In this document: in pieces, positions 53,291 through 61,185 of the stretch
Layout of the letters: each line of letters begins with the position of its first letter
How positions within the stretch are numbered: position 1 is the first letter of the stretch
Assembly: GCF_004217285.1 (NCBI RefSeq)
Contig: NZ_SHKS01000004.1
Location: forward strand, 124,001-188,000
Length of the DNA: 64,000 bases
Source: Streptomyces sp. BK239
Lineage (GTDB): Bacteria; Actinomycetota; Actinomycetes; Streptomycetales; Streptomycetaceae
Direction: 5' to 3'
Made by a program: the position numbers and the translations under genes
The notes under the pieces: model-generated
What the model was told of the DNA's origin: nothing
Databases searched by the model: none
The model's input: the letters and a program-made list of their open reading frames with translations, nothing else

Positions 53291-54535
53291 TCACAACCGC
53301 ACGATCACCAGCGCCGTGTCGTCCGTCGCGCCTCCGTGGGGGAGGAGTTCCAGGAGTACCGCGTCGGCGAGGGTCTCGGGGTCCTCGGCTCGGTGGCGGG
53401 CGAGGGAGTCGGCGAGGCGGGTCAGGCCGGTGTCCAGGTCCTCGTGGCGGCGCTCCACCAGGCCGTCGGTGTACAGCGCGAGGGTAGCGCCCGGGTCGAA
53501 GGAGGTGGTCGCCTGAGGGCGGGGGACCGGGTCGGGGCGGGCGTCCAGCGGGGGGTCGGTGGCCCGGTCGAGGAACTCCACCCGGCCGTCGGCGTGTACG
53601 AGCACCGGCGGGGGATGGCCGGCGCTGCTGTAGGCGATGGTGTGGTGGTCGAAGTCGATGAACGTGGTGACCGCGGTGGCCGACTCGGCGCCGTCCACGA
53701 CATGGGCGTACCGGCCGAGGACGTCCAGAGCCTGGGCGGGTCCCACGGCGACCCGGGAGGTGGCGCTCAGCGCGCTGCGCAGTTGGCCCATCACCCCGGC
53801 GGCCTCCAGGCCGTGCCCCACGACATCCCCCACGGACACGCCGACACGGCGTCCGCCGACCAGGTCCACCAGGTCGTACCAGTCCCCGCAGACGTTGAGC
53901 GCGCCGACCGCGGGCCGGTAGCGCACGGCGGCTCCGATGTGCCGTACCTGGGTGTGCGCGGGCAGCATCGCCTCCTGGAGGGCTAGGGCCACCTCGCGCT
54001 CGCGGGCATGGGCCAGCCGCAGGCGCTCGTTGAGTTCCTGGAGCTCGCGGGCCCTGGTGTACAGCTCGGCCTCCAGCACCCGGGACCGGGTCGGGGCCCG
54101 GCCGTCGGTCCCGCGGCCGCCGCGGGCGCGGATCAGCTCCGTCACCTCCTCCACTCGGTGCACGACCAGCGCCACGGACCCGTCGGGCCCGAGCACCGGC
54201 GCGTTGACGGGGCTCCAGTAGCGCTCCTCCCACTCCCCGGGCCGGTCGTGTGACTCGACGTCGTAGCGCTGGAGGGCCATGGCGTCGCGTTCGCCGGTGG
54301 CCAGCACGCGGTGCAGCGAGGCCTCCAGGTTGCGCATGCCGCTCGCGGCGGGGTCGTGGGGGTTGTCCGGGAAGACCTCGAAGACATGGCGGCCGATCAT
54401 CTGCTCGCGCCGGCGCCCCGCCACCCGCAGGAACTCCTCGTTGGCGTCGGCGTACACCAGTTGCGGGGTCAGCAGGGCGACCATCCCCGGCAGGGCCTGG
54501 AACACCGCCGCGTAGTCGATCTCCGTGTCGTTCAT
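53291..54535 (-). CDS. PAS-SpoIIE (PP2C-type) serine phosphatase
   Basis: A 414-residue cytosolic regulatory phosphatase. A PAS domain covers about residues 8-130 (ALPGMVALLTPQLVYADANEEFLRVAGR). A coiled segment (RELQELNERLRLAHAREREVALALQEAMLP) follows, then the SpoIIE/PP2C domain (175-414) with metal-binding residues in GDWYDLVDLVGGRRVGVSVGDVVGHG and the C-terminal GATDDTALVIVRL Asp pair. It probably dephosphorylates an anti-anti-sigma factor, as RsbU does. ATG 54535 was taken; GTG 54538 also fits. It lies just beyond the larger phosphatase gene in the same orientation. Confidence 0.93.
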   Translation of the reverse strand: MNDTEIDYAAVFQALPGMVALLTPQLVYADANEEFLRVAGRRREQMIGRHVFEVFPDNPHDPAASGMRNLEASLHRVLATGERDAMALQRYDVESHDRPGEWEERYWSPVNAPVLGPDGSVALVVHRVEEVTELIRARGGRGTDGRAPTRSRVLEAELYTRARELQELNERLRLAHAREREVALALQEAMLPAHTQVRHIGAAVRYRPAVGALNVCGDWYDLVDLVGGRRVGVSVGDVVGHGLEAAGVMGQLRSALSATSRVAVGPAQALDVLGRYAHVVDGAESATAVTTFIDFDHHTIAYSSAGHPPPVLVHADGRVEFLDRATDPPLDARPDPVPRPQATTSFDPGATLALYTDGLVERRHEDLDTGLTRLADSLARHRAEDPETLADAVLLELLPHGGATDDTALVIVRL

Positions 54536-54625
54536 CACCCGTGCCCCATCTGCCGCTTTTGCGTCATTTTCTCATGGGAGTGGGACACGGGTTCCCGGGC
54601 AGAGAAGGGCCGGGGCGGCGTCAGG

Positions 54626-57088
54626 TCACGCGTCGGGCGAGGTCAGGGGCTGCTCCGCCCAGATGATCTTCCCCTCGGGGGTGAACCGGGTGCCCCAGCG
54701 CCGGGTGAGCTGAGAGACCAGCAGCAGCCCACGGCCGCCCTCGTCCGTCGTGCGCGGATGGCGCAGGCGGGGCGCGGTCGCGCCGCCGTCGTGGACCTCG
54801 CACACCAGCGCACGCCCGCGGATCAGCCGCAGCCGGATCGGGCCGACGGCGTACCGGATGGCGTTGGTGACCAGCTCGCTGACGACCAGTTCGGTCGTGA
54901 ACGACAGCTCCTCCAGCTCCCAGTCGGCCAGCCGGCGCGTCGCCGCCTTGCGGGCGTCGGCGACGGCTACCGGGTCGGCGGGCAGCTCCCAGACCGCGAC
55001 CCGGTCGGCCGGCAGCCGCCGGGTACGGGCCATCAACAGGGCCACGTCGTCGTGCGGGCGGGCCGGGACGAGCGCGTCGATCACGCTCCGGCAGCTCAGG
55101 TCGAGGGACGCCGTCCGCACCTGAAGGGCCTGCCGCAGCCTGGTCCGGTCCGTGTCGAGCGCCCACCGCTCGCCGCCCCGGGCCATCAGCCCGTCCGTGT
55201 GCAGCGCCAGCGTGGTGCCCTCCGGCAGCACCAGCTCCGCCGCCTCGAACGGCGGGCCGCCCACGCCGAGCGGCGGCCCCTGCGGCAGGTCGACGAAGGT
55301 GACTCTCCCGTCGGTCCCCACCAGGGCCGGCGCGGGGTGCCCGGCGGCGGCCATGGCGCACCGCCCGTCCACGGGGTCGTAGACGACGTAGAGACACCCC
55401 GATCCCACCGTCTGCCCGCCGCCCCCGTCGTCGGCGTCCGCGTCGCCGTCCTCCTCGTGCGCCCGGCTGCCCACCAGGTCGTCCAGCCGGGCCAGGACCT
55501 CCTCGGGCGGCAGGTCCAGGGCGGCCAGCGTCCGCACGGCGGTGCGCAGCCGGCCCATCGCCGCGGCAGCGTCGATGCCGTGCCCCGGCGCCTCGCCCAC
55601 GACGAGGGCCACACGCGCCCCCGACAACGGGATCAGGTCGTACCAGTCGCCGCCCAGGCCGGTCAGCTCGTCGGCCGGCCGGTAGCAGGCGGCCGCCTCC
55701 ACCGCGTCCTGCCCGGGCAGCCGGTGGGGGAGGAGACTGCGCTGGAGCGCCAACGCCGCGTCCCGCTCACGGCTGTAGCGGCGGGCGTTGTCCACGCAGA
55801 CCGCCGCCCGCGACACCAGGTCCTCCGCGAGGGCGACGTCGTCCTTGCTGAAAGGTTCCTGCGTGCCGCGGCGCAGGAACGTGGTCACGCCGAGCGTGGC
55901 GCCGCGCGCCCGCACCGGTACGACGAGCACGCTGGGCGGTCCCCCGTCGCCGCCCACCGCCGGGAGTGCCGGACCCCACGCGTCGTCCTCGTCCGTGAAC
56001 CGCTCGACGCTCCACGGCTGCCCCGAGGCCAGAGCGCGCACGGGCGGCGAGTCCCCGCGGTAGACGACGACCACGTCCCCGGCTGCCTCCGCCGCGCCCT
56101 CCCGCTCGCCGGGCGCGCCGCCCGGCCGCCGTCCGGCCCGCCGCAGGGCCACGGACCCGCCGGGCCTCGCCGTCTGCCGCGCACCGGGCTCCGCGCCCCG
56201 GAACACCGCCTCCAGGAGATCCACGGCGACGGCGTCCGCGAACCCCGGCACCGCCACCTCGGCCAGCTCCTGGGCCGTCCGCGCGATGTCCAGACCGCGG
56301 CCGATGCGCCGGCCGGCCCGGTCCAGCAGCGCCAGACGCTGCCGGGCGCGATGGCGGTCGGTGATGTCCACGACCGTGTAGTAGACGCCCATCGGACGGC
56401 CGTGCTCGTCGTCGAGCCGGGTGAACGACAGCATGTGCGCCGTCTCCCGGTGCGGGGCGGCGCACAGCCGTCCCACGTGCTCGTACCCGAGGACCGGCTC
56501 ACCGGTGTCGAGGACGTGCCGCATCTGCGCCTCGACCGCCCGGGCGTCGAAGCCGGGCTGCACGTCGGCCAGCCGCAGCCCGAGCCGGCGCTCGGGCGGC
56601 CCGCCGCCGAACCGGCTGAGCGCCGCGTTCGACCACACGAACCGCAGATCGGTGTCGACGACCGCGATGCCCACCGGAGCACCGTCCACCATCTGCTCCA
56701 GCACCGGGCGGCTCATGCTCCAGCCGGGCGCGCCCCCGATCTCGTTGAGCAGCGCCAGCCAGCGGACCGGGCCGCCGGGCTCGTCGGCCGAGGTGATCCG
56801 CGCCATCACCGGCAGCGGCTCCTGGTCCTTGCGGCGGGCGGACAGCAGCCCCGCCCACCCGCCGTCCCGCCGGCACCGCTCCAGGACGTCCGGCACCCGC
56901 CCGGCGTCCCCGACGGTCAGCAGCCCGGCCAGGTCCTTGCCCACCGCCTCGTCGCCCGTGTACCCCAGCAGGCGCTCGGCGTCCCTGGTCCAACTGGTCA
57001 CCACGCCCCGCGCGTCGAGCAGCAGCGGCGCGGCGTCCGCCACGTCGAATCCCCGACGGGCGGCGCCGTCCTCGTCGTGTGAGCCCAC
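54626..57088 (-). CDS. Multidomain PAS-PAS-GAF-SpoIIE-HATPase regulatory phosphatase
   Basis: An 820-residue protein joining, in order, a degenerate PAS (about 10-120), a second PAS (130-260: APVGIAVVDTDLRFVWSNAALSRFGG), a GAF domain (280-450) with a low-complexity loop, a SpoIIE phosphatase domain (460-670: GGDWYDLIPLSGARVALVVGEAPGHG) and a C-terminal HATPase_c domain (690-815: VVSELVTNAIRYA, then DEGGRGLLLVSQLTRRWG). The final domain is of the RsbW-like kind, so the protein carries both a phosphatase and an anti-sigma kinase activity. GTG 57088 follows AGAGAGG by 6 bases. Its partner sigma factor is not in the window. Confidence 0.93.
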   Translation of the reverse strand: MGSHDEDGAARRGFDVADAAPLLLDARGVVTSWTRDAERLLGYTGDEAVGKDLAGLLTVGDAGRVPDVLERCRRDGGWAGLLSARRKDQEPLPVMARITSADEPGGPVRWLALLNEIGGAPGWSMSRPVLEQMVDGAPVGIAVVDTDLRFVWSNAALSRFGGGPPERRLGLRLADVQPGFDARAVEAQMRHVLDTGEPVLGYEHVGRLCAAPHRETAHMLSFTRLDDEHGRPMGVYYTVVDITDRHRARQRLALLDRAGRRIGRGLDIARTAQELAEVAVPGFADAVAVDLLEAVFRGAEPGARQTARPGGSVALRRAGRRPGGAPGEREGAAEAAGDVVVVYRGDSPPVRALASGQPWSVERFTDEDDAWGPALPAVGGDGGPPSVLVVPVRARGATLGVTTFLRRGTQEPFSKDDVALAEDLVSRAAVCVDNARRYSRERDAALALQRSLLPHRLPGQDAVEAAACYRPADELTGLGGDWYDLIPLSGARVALVVGEAPGHGIDAAAAMGRLRTAVRTLAALDLPPEEVLARLDDLVGSRAHEEDGDADADDGGGGQTVGSGCLYVVYDPVDGRCAMAAAGHPAPALVGTDGRVTFVDLPQGPPLGVGGPPFEAAELVLPEGTTLALHTDGLMARGGERWALDTDRTRLRQALQVRTASLDLSCRSVIDALVPARPHDDVALLMARTRRLPADRVAVWELPADPVAVADARKAATRRLADWELEELSFTTELVVSELVTNAIRYAVGPIRLRLIRGRALVCEVHDGGATAPRLRHPRTTDEGGRGLLLVSQLTRRWGTRFTPEGKIIWAEQPLTSPDA

Positions 57089-57205
57089 GGCTGACCTCTC
57101 TGTCGCTGAGAGTGGTCTACCATCTCCGGCCCCCGTCTTCACCCTGCTCACCGGCGCCGCATGCCAGGTGAGAGAAGTGGAAGATTCCCTTCCGGTGGGG
57201 AGCCC

Positions 57206-58435
57206 TTATGCGAGCACCCTGGCCAGTGATCCCAGCGCCGCCGTCAGCTCCTCCTCGGTGATCGTCAGGGGCGGGGCCAGCCGGATCGTCGAACCGTGGG
57301 TGTCCTTCACCAGGACGCCCTCCCGCAGCAGCCGCTCCCCGATCTCCCGTCCCGTCCCCACCGCCGGGTCCACGTCGACCCCCGCCCACAGCCCGCGCGC
57401 GCGGAAGCCGACGACGCCCCGGCCGACCAGAGCGGCCAGGCCCTCCCGCAGTACCGTCCCCAGCTCCGCCGCCCGCCGCTGGAACACCCCCGCCTCCAGC
57501 AGCTCCACCACCGCCGTGCCCACGGCCGCCGCCAGCGGGTTGCCGCCGAACGTCGACCCGTGCTCGCCCGGACGCAGCACGCCCAGCACGTCCCGCCGCG
57601 CCACCACCGCCGACACCGGCACGATCCCGCCGCCCAGCGCCTTGCCCAGCAGCACCACGTCGGGGACGACCCCCTCGTGCTCCACCGCCAGCGTCCGCCC
57701 CGTCCGGCCGAGGCCCGACTGGATCTCGTCCGCGATGAACAGGGCGCCCTTCCGGCGGGTCAGCTCCCGCACCCCCGTCAGGTAGCCGTCGTCGGGGATC
57801 ACCACACCGGCCTCGCCCTGGATGGGCTCGATCAGCACCGCCGCCGTCGTCTCGTCGACCGCCTCCTCCAGCGCCGCGAGGTCGTTGTACGGCACGATCC
57901 GGAAGCCCGGCGTGAACGGACCGAACCCCGACCGCGCCGTCTCGTCCGTCGAGAAGCTCACGATCGTCGTCGTACGGCCGTGGAAGTTGTCCGCGGCGAC
58001 CACGATCGTCGCCCGGTCGGCCGGCACGCCCTTCACCTCGTACGCCCACTTGCGGGCCACCTTGACGCCGCTCTCGACGGCCTCCGCGCCGGTGTTCATG
58101 GGCAGCACCATGTCCAGCCCGGTCAGCCCCGCCAGCCGCTCGGCGAACTCGGCGAGCCGGTCGTTGTGGAACGCGCGGGACGTCAGCGTCAGCCGGTCCA
58201 GCTGGCGGTGCGCCGCCTCCACCAGCGCCGGGTGCCGGTGGCCGAAGTTCAGCGCCGAGTAGCCGGCCAGCATGTCGAGATACCGGCGGCCCTCCACGTC
58301 CTCCACCCACGCCCCCTCGGCGCGGGCCACCACCACGGGCAGCGGGTGGTAGTTGTGCGCGAGGACGGGCTCCTCGGCCCTGATCAGCTCGGCGGAGGTG
58401 CGCGCGGGGGCGGTGACACGGGCGGGAGCGGTCAT
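57206..58435 (-). CDS. rocD: Ornithine aminotransferase RocD
   Basis: A 409-residue class III PLP aminotransferase converting ornithine and 2-oxoglutarate to glutamate-5-semialdehyde and glutamate. Family segments are LAHNYHPLPVVVARAEGAWVEDVEG near the N terminus, the MNTGAEAVESGVKVARKW block, NFHGRTTTIVSFS, LFIADEIQSGLGRTG (PLP Asp) and Schiff-base lysine in LLGKALGGGIVPVSAV. The start overlaps the ddaH stop by 4 bases (ATGA), so they are coupled. The pair links (methyl)arginine-derived products to proline and glutamate metabolism. The divergent Lrp gene next to ddaH is the likely regulator. Confidence 0.96.
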   Translation of the reverse strand: MTAPARVTAPARTSAELIRAEEPVLAHNYHPLPVVVARAEGAWVEDVEGRRYLDMLAGYSALNFGHRHPALVEAAHRQLDRLTLTSRAFHNDRLAEFAERLAGLTGLDMVLPMNTGAEAVESGVKVARKWAYEVKGVPADRATIVVAADNFHGRTTTIVSFSTDETARSGFGPFTPGFRIVPYNDLAALEEAVDETTAAVLIEPIQGEAGVVIPDDGYLTGVRELTRRKGALFIADEIQSGLGRTGRTLAVEHEGVVPDVVLLGKALGGGIVPVSAVVARRDVLGVLRPGEHGSTFGGNPLAAAVGTAVVELLEAGVFQRRAAELGTVLREGLAALVGRGVVGFRARGLWAGVDVDPAVGTGREIGERLLREGVLVKDTHGSTIRLAPPLTITEEELTAALGSLARVLA

Positions 58436-59256
58436 GAACGGATCTCCTGAGTGCAGCACTTGATGCCACCGCCGGCCTTCTGGAACTCGGACAGGTCGAC
58501 GGGGACGGGGACGTAACCGCGCTCCTCCAGACGCGCGGCGAGGGCCTCGGCCCGCGGGGCGATGAACACATGACGGCCGTCGGACACGGAGTTCAGGCCG
58601 AACGCGAACGCGTCGTCACGGGTGGCGAGCACCGCGTCCGGGTACAGCCGCGCCAGCACCGCCCGGCTGCCCGGCGAGAACGCTTCCGGATAGTAGGAGA
58701 CGTTCTCGTCGTCGAGGACGAACAACGCCGTGTCCAGGTGGTAGAAGTGCGGATCGACCAGCGTCAGGCTGATCACCGGGTGGCCGAAGAACTCCTGCGC
58801 CTCCCGGTGCGCCTCCCGGGTCGTGCGGAACCCGGTGCCGGCGAGCACGTACCGGCCCGTCCACACCAGGTCGCCCTCGCCCTCGCACACGGACCGGGGC
58901 CGGTGGACCTCGTAACCCGCCGCCTGGAACCAGGTGTCGTAGTGGGCGGACTCGCCGCGCCGCTCCGGCGCGTGGAACAGCGAGCCGAACACCCGGCCGC
59001 CGACGACGACCGCGGAGTTCGCCGCGAAGACCATGTCGGGCAGGCCGGGGGCCGGCTCCACGGAGTCCACGGTGTGGCCGTGGGCGCGGTAGGCGCGGAT
59101 CAGCGACTGCCACTGCTCCCGCGCGAGGTCGACGTCGACGGGGGTGTCGGGACGCATCCACGGGTTGATGGCGTACCGCACGGCGAAGTGTCTGGGTTCG
59201 CAGACCAGGAAGCGCCTGGAGCGGGGCGTACGGGCGCCGGTCACGGTGTCGGTCAC
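58432..59256 (-). CDS. ddaH: N(omega),N(omega)-dimethylarginine dimethylaminohydrolase (DDAH)
   Basis: A 274-residue amidinotransferase-superfamily enzyme that hydrolyses dimethylarginine (or related arginine derivatives) to citrulline and an amine. The fold shows CEPRHFAVRYAINPWM at the start, the MVFAANSAVV block, the EGEGDLVWTG segment, the catalytic His in VDPHFYHLDTALF, and the catalytic Cys in GGIKCCTQEIR at the extreme C terminus. GTG 59256 has GAGGGACC upstream. It precedes rocD in a coupled pair and faces a 152-base region shared with the Lrp gene end. Arginine deiminase-like activity on other guanidines cannot be excluded. Confidence 0.92.
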   Translation of the reverse strand: MTDTVTGARTPRSRRFLVCEPRHFAVRYAINPWMRPDTPVDVDLAREQWQSLIRAYRAHGHTVDSVEPAPGLPDMVFAANSAVVVGGRVFGSLFHAPERRGESAHYDTWFQAAGYEVHRPRSVCEGEGDLVWTGRYVLAGTGFRTTREAHREAQEFFGHPVISLTLVDPHFYHLDTALFVLDDENVSYYPEAFSPGSRAVLARLYPDAVLATRDDAFAFGLNSVSDGRHVFIAPRAEALAARLEERGYVPVPVDLSEFQKAGGGIKCCTQEIRS

Positions 59257-59370
59257 AGAGGGGTCCCTCCGCTTCGCTGTCTCCCACGGCGCTCCACCGG
59301 CGTCGCCGGTGTCGACGTGGGGTTGACACCACGGTAGGAAGCGAGAGGGACGCCCGACAAGCGACGAGTG

Positions 59371-59403
59371 CTGCGTGTCAACGCACGATCACTGCGTGTC
59401 GAG
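59371..59403. promoter_or_regulatory. Repeated CTGCGTGTC elements upstream of ddaH-rocD
   Basis: CTGCGTGTC occurs twice (about 59372 and 59394) with CGCACG inverted between the copies. The cluster lies 115-150 bases upstream of ddaH, next to the Lrp-family gene, and is a candidate binding site for that regulator. The match to a known Lrp consensus was not tested. Confidence 0.35.
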
Positions 59404-59408
59404 GTCGC

Positions 59409-59912
59409 TCAGCGCATTTCTGCTGCGTCGTCCGGGGCGGCATGGGTGGCGCCGGCCTCCGGGCTCTCCGGCAGCAGGTGCGACAGCACCATCACACTGA
59501 TCGTCTTGCGGATGAACGGCTCCACCCGGATCCGCTCCAGCACCTCCTCGAAGTGCTGCACGTCCCGCGCCCGCACGTGCAGCAACGCGTCCGCGCCGCC
59601 CGTCACCGTCATCGCCGCGGTGATCTCCGGATGGTTGCGCACCACCTCCGCCAGCCGCCGCGGCGGCGCGGCCCCCTCGCAGTACACCTCCACGTACGCC
59701 TCCGTACGCCATCCCAGCGCCGACGGCTTCACCGTGGCCGTGAACCCGGTGATCACCCCCGACTCCCGCAGCCGGTCCACCCGCCGCTTGACCGCCGTCG
59801 CCGACAGCCCGATCGCCGTACCGATCTCGGCGAAACTCGTCCGGGCGTTCGCCATCAGCGCGGTGAGGATCTTCCGGTCGAGCTCGTCGAAGAGGGCGGG
59901 TCCGCTGTTCAT
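59409..59912 (-). CDS. Lrp/AsnC-family transcriptional regulator
   Basis: A 167-residue regulator with an N-terminal AsnC helix-turn-helix (LDRKILTALMANARTSFAEIGTAIGLSATAVKRRVDRL, about residues 10-48) and a RAM/AsnC_trans ligand domain (about 65-150). Proteins of this type respond to amino acids. It is located directly upstream of and co-oriented with ddaH-rocD, so it probably regulates this arginine/ornithine catabolic operon. ATG 59912 opens the fold; the longer frame overlaps the LytTR gene antisense. The C-terminal 20 residues are acidic and extra to the fold. Confidence 0.94.
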   Translation of the reverse strand: MNSGPALFDELDRKILTALMANARTSFAEIGTAIGLSATAVKRRVDRLRESGVITGFTATVKPSALGWRTEAYVEVYCEGAAPPRRLAEVVRNHPEITAAMTVTGGADALLHVRARDVQHFEEVLERIRVEPFIRKTISVMVLSHLLPESPEAGATHAAPDDAAEMR

Positions 59913-60015
59913 GCGGGGACTGTACCGAGCGGCCGCGGCCCGGAACCGCATCCGGCGGACACGTCCACATCCGGTCCATGTCCAGGCCCCGCGATCGCGC
60001 CTAGACTCCACGTCC

Positions 60016-60765
60016 ATGCTGCGTGTCCTCGCCGTCGACGACGAACGTCCCTCGCTGGAGGAACTGTTGTACCTCCTCGACGCCGACCCCCGGATCGGCA
60101 GCGTGGAGGGCGCCGGTGACGCGACCGAGGCGCTGCGCCGGATCAACCGCGCGCTGGAGTCCGGCCCCGGGGGCCCGGAGGCCGTCGACGTCGTCTTCCT
60201 CGACATCCAGATGCCCGGCCTCGACGGCCTCGACCTGGCCCGGCTTCTCACCGGGTTCGCCCGCCCGCCGTTGGTCGTGTTCGTCACCGCCCACGAGGAC
60301 TTCGCCGTCCAGGCCTTCGACCTCAAGGCCGTCGACTACGTCCTCAAACCCGTCCGCAGGGAACGCCTCGCCGAAGCGGTGCGCCGGGCCGCCGAACTGC
60401 GCGACGCGACCCCCCGCATACCCGTCCACGAACCCGACCCCGACCACATACCCGTCGAACTCGGCGGCGTGACCCGGTTCGTCGCCGTCGACGACATCAC
60501 CCACGTCGAGGCCCGCGGCGACTACGCCAGGCTGCACACCGACCGCGGCAGCCACCTCGTACGGATCCCGCTGTCCACCCTGGAGGAACGCTGGCGCGCC
60601 CGCGGCTTCGTCCGCATCCACCGCCGCCACCTCGTCGCCCTGCGCCACATAGGCGAGCTCCGCCTGGACGCGGGCACGGTCAGCGTCGTCGCCGGCGGCG
60701 AGGAACTCCAGGTCAGCCGCCGTCACGCCCGTGAGCTGCGCGACCTGCTGATGAGGAGGCCGTAG
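60016..60765 (+). CDS. LytTR-family response regulator
   Basis: A 249-residue regulator with a receiver domain (1-120: VLAVDDERPSLEELLYLL, phospho-acceptor Asp in VVFLDIQMPGLDGLDLA, Lys in YVLKPVRRERL) and a C-terminal LytTR DNA-binding domain (140-245: HIPVELGGVTRFVAVDDITHVEARGDYARLHT, IPLSTLEERWRARGFVRIHRRHLVAL). ATG 60016 starts the receiver fold. It heads an operon with a small membrane protein, a sodium:solute symporter and a LytS-type kinase, in the order 60016-64000. It presumably controls that symporter in response to an extracellular metabolite. Confidence 0.95.
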   Translation: MLRVLAVDDERPSLEELLYLLDADPRIGSVEGAGDATEALRRINRALESGPGGPEAVDVVFLDIQMPGLDGLDLARLLTGFARPPLVVFVTAHEDFAVQAFDLKAVDYVLKPVRRERLAEAVRRAAELRDATPRIPVHEPDPDHIPVELGGVTRFVAVDDITHVEARGDYARLHTDRGSHLVRIPLSTLEERWRARGFVRIHRRHLVALRHIGELRLDAGTVSVVAGGEELQVSRRHARELRDLLMRRP

Positions 60766-60767
60766 CC

Positions 60768-61139
60768 GTGCCGCAGGACCCCGCCGAGCGCCGCGTCGTC
60801 GTCACCGGCCCGCCCCGCCGCGGCAACCGGCGCGGCCGGCGCGCCCTCGACCACCACCGCCCGCGTACCGAGATAGCCGAGCAGACCACCCTCGGCCACA
60901 CCTACGTCCGCTCCCTCATGCGCACCCAACTGCGCGCCGCCCTCACCGCGTTCGCCGTCCTCGCCCTCCTCGTCGGCCCACTGCCCCTGCTGTTCGCCGC
61001 GCTGCCCGACGCCCGCCGCCTCCAGTGGGCGGTCCTCGGCTTCGGCCTTCAGGTCCCGCTGATCCTGCTCGCCCGCTGGTACGTCCGCCGCGCCGAACGC
61101 AACGAACGCGACCTGGTGCGCCTGGTCGAGGACCGATGA
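60768..61139 (+). CDS. Small membrane protein, DUF485-like
   Basis: A 123-residue protein. The first 45 residues are polar and Arg-rich; two helices follow (about 56-78 and 86-106) and a charged C terminus ends the protein. The pair of short helices and location before a symporter gene match the DUF485/YjcH proteins that accompany ActP-type acetate and monocarboxylate permeases. GTG 60768 is 2 bases from the regulator stop. It may be a small subunit or assembly partner of the symporter, which is inference. Confidence 0.8.
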   Translation: MPQDPAERRVVVTGPPRRGNRRGRRALDHHRPRTEIAEQTTLGHTYVRSLMRTQLRAALTAFAVLALLVGPLPLLFAALPDARRLQWAVLGFGLQVPLILLARWYVRRAERNERDLVRLVEDR

Positions 61140-61185
61140 ACCCCCGACACGGCCCGGCACCGGGCGACCGGGGGGCCGTCGCCCG

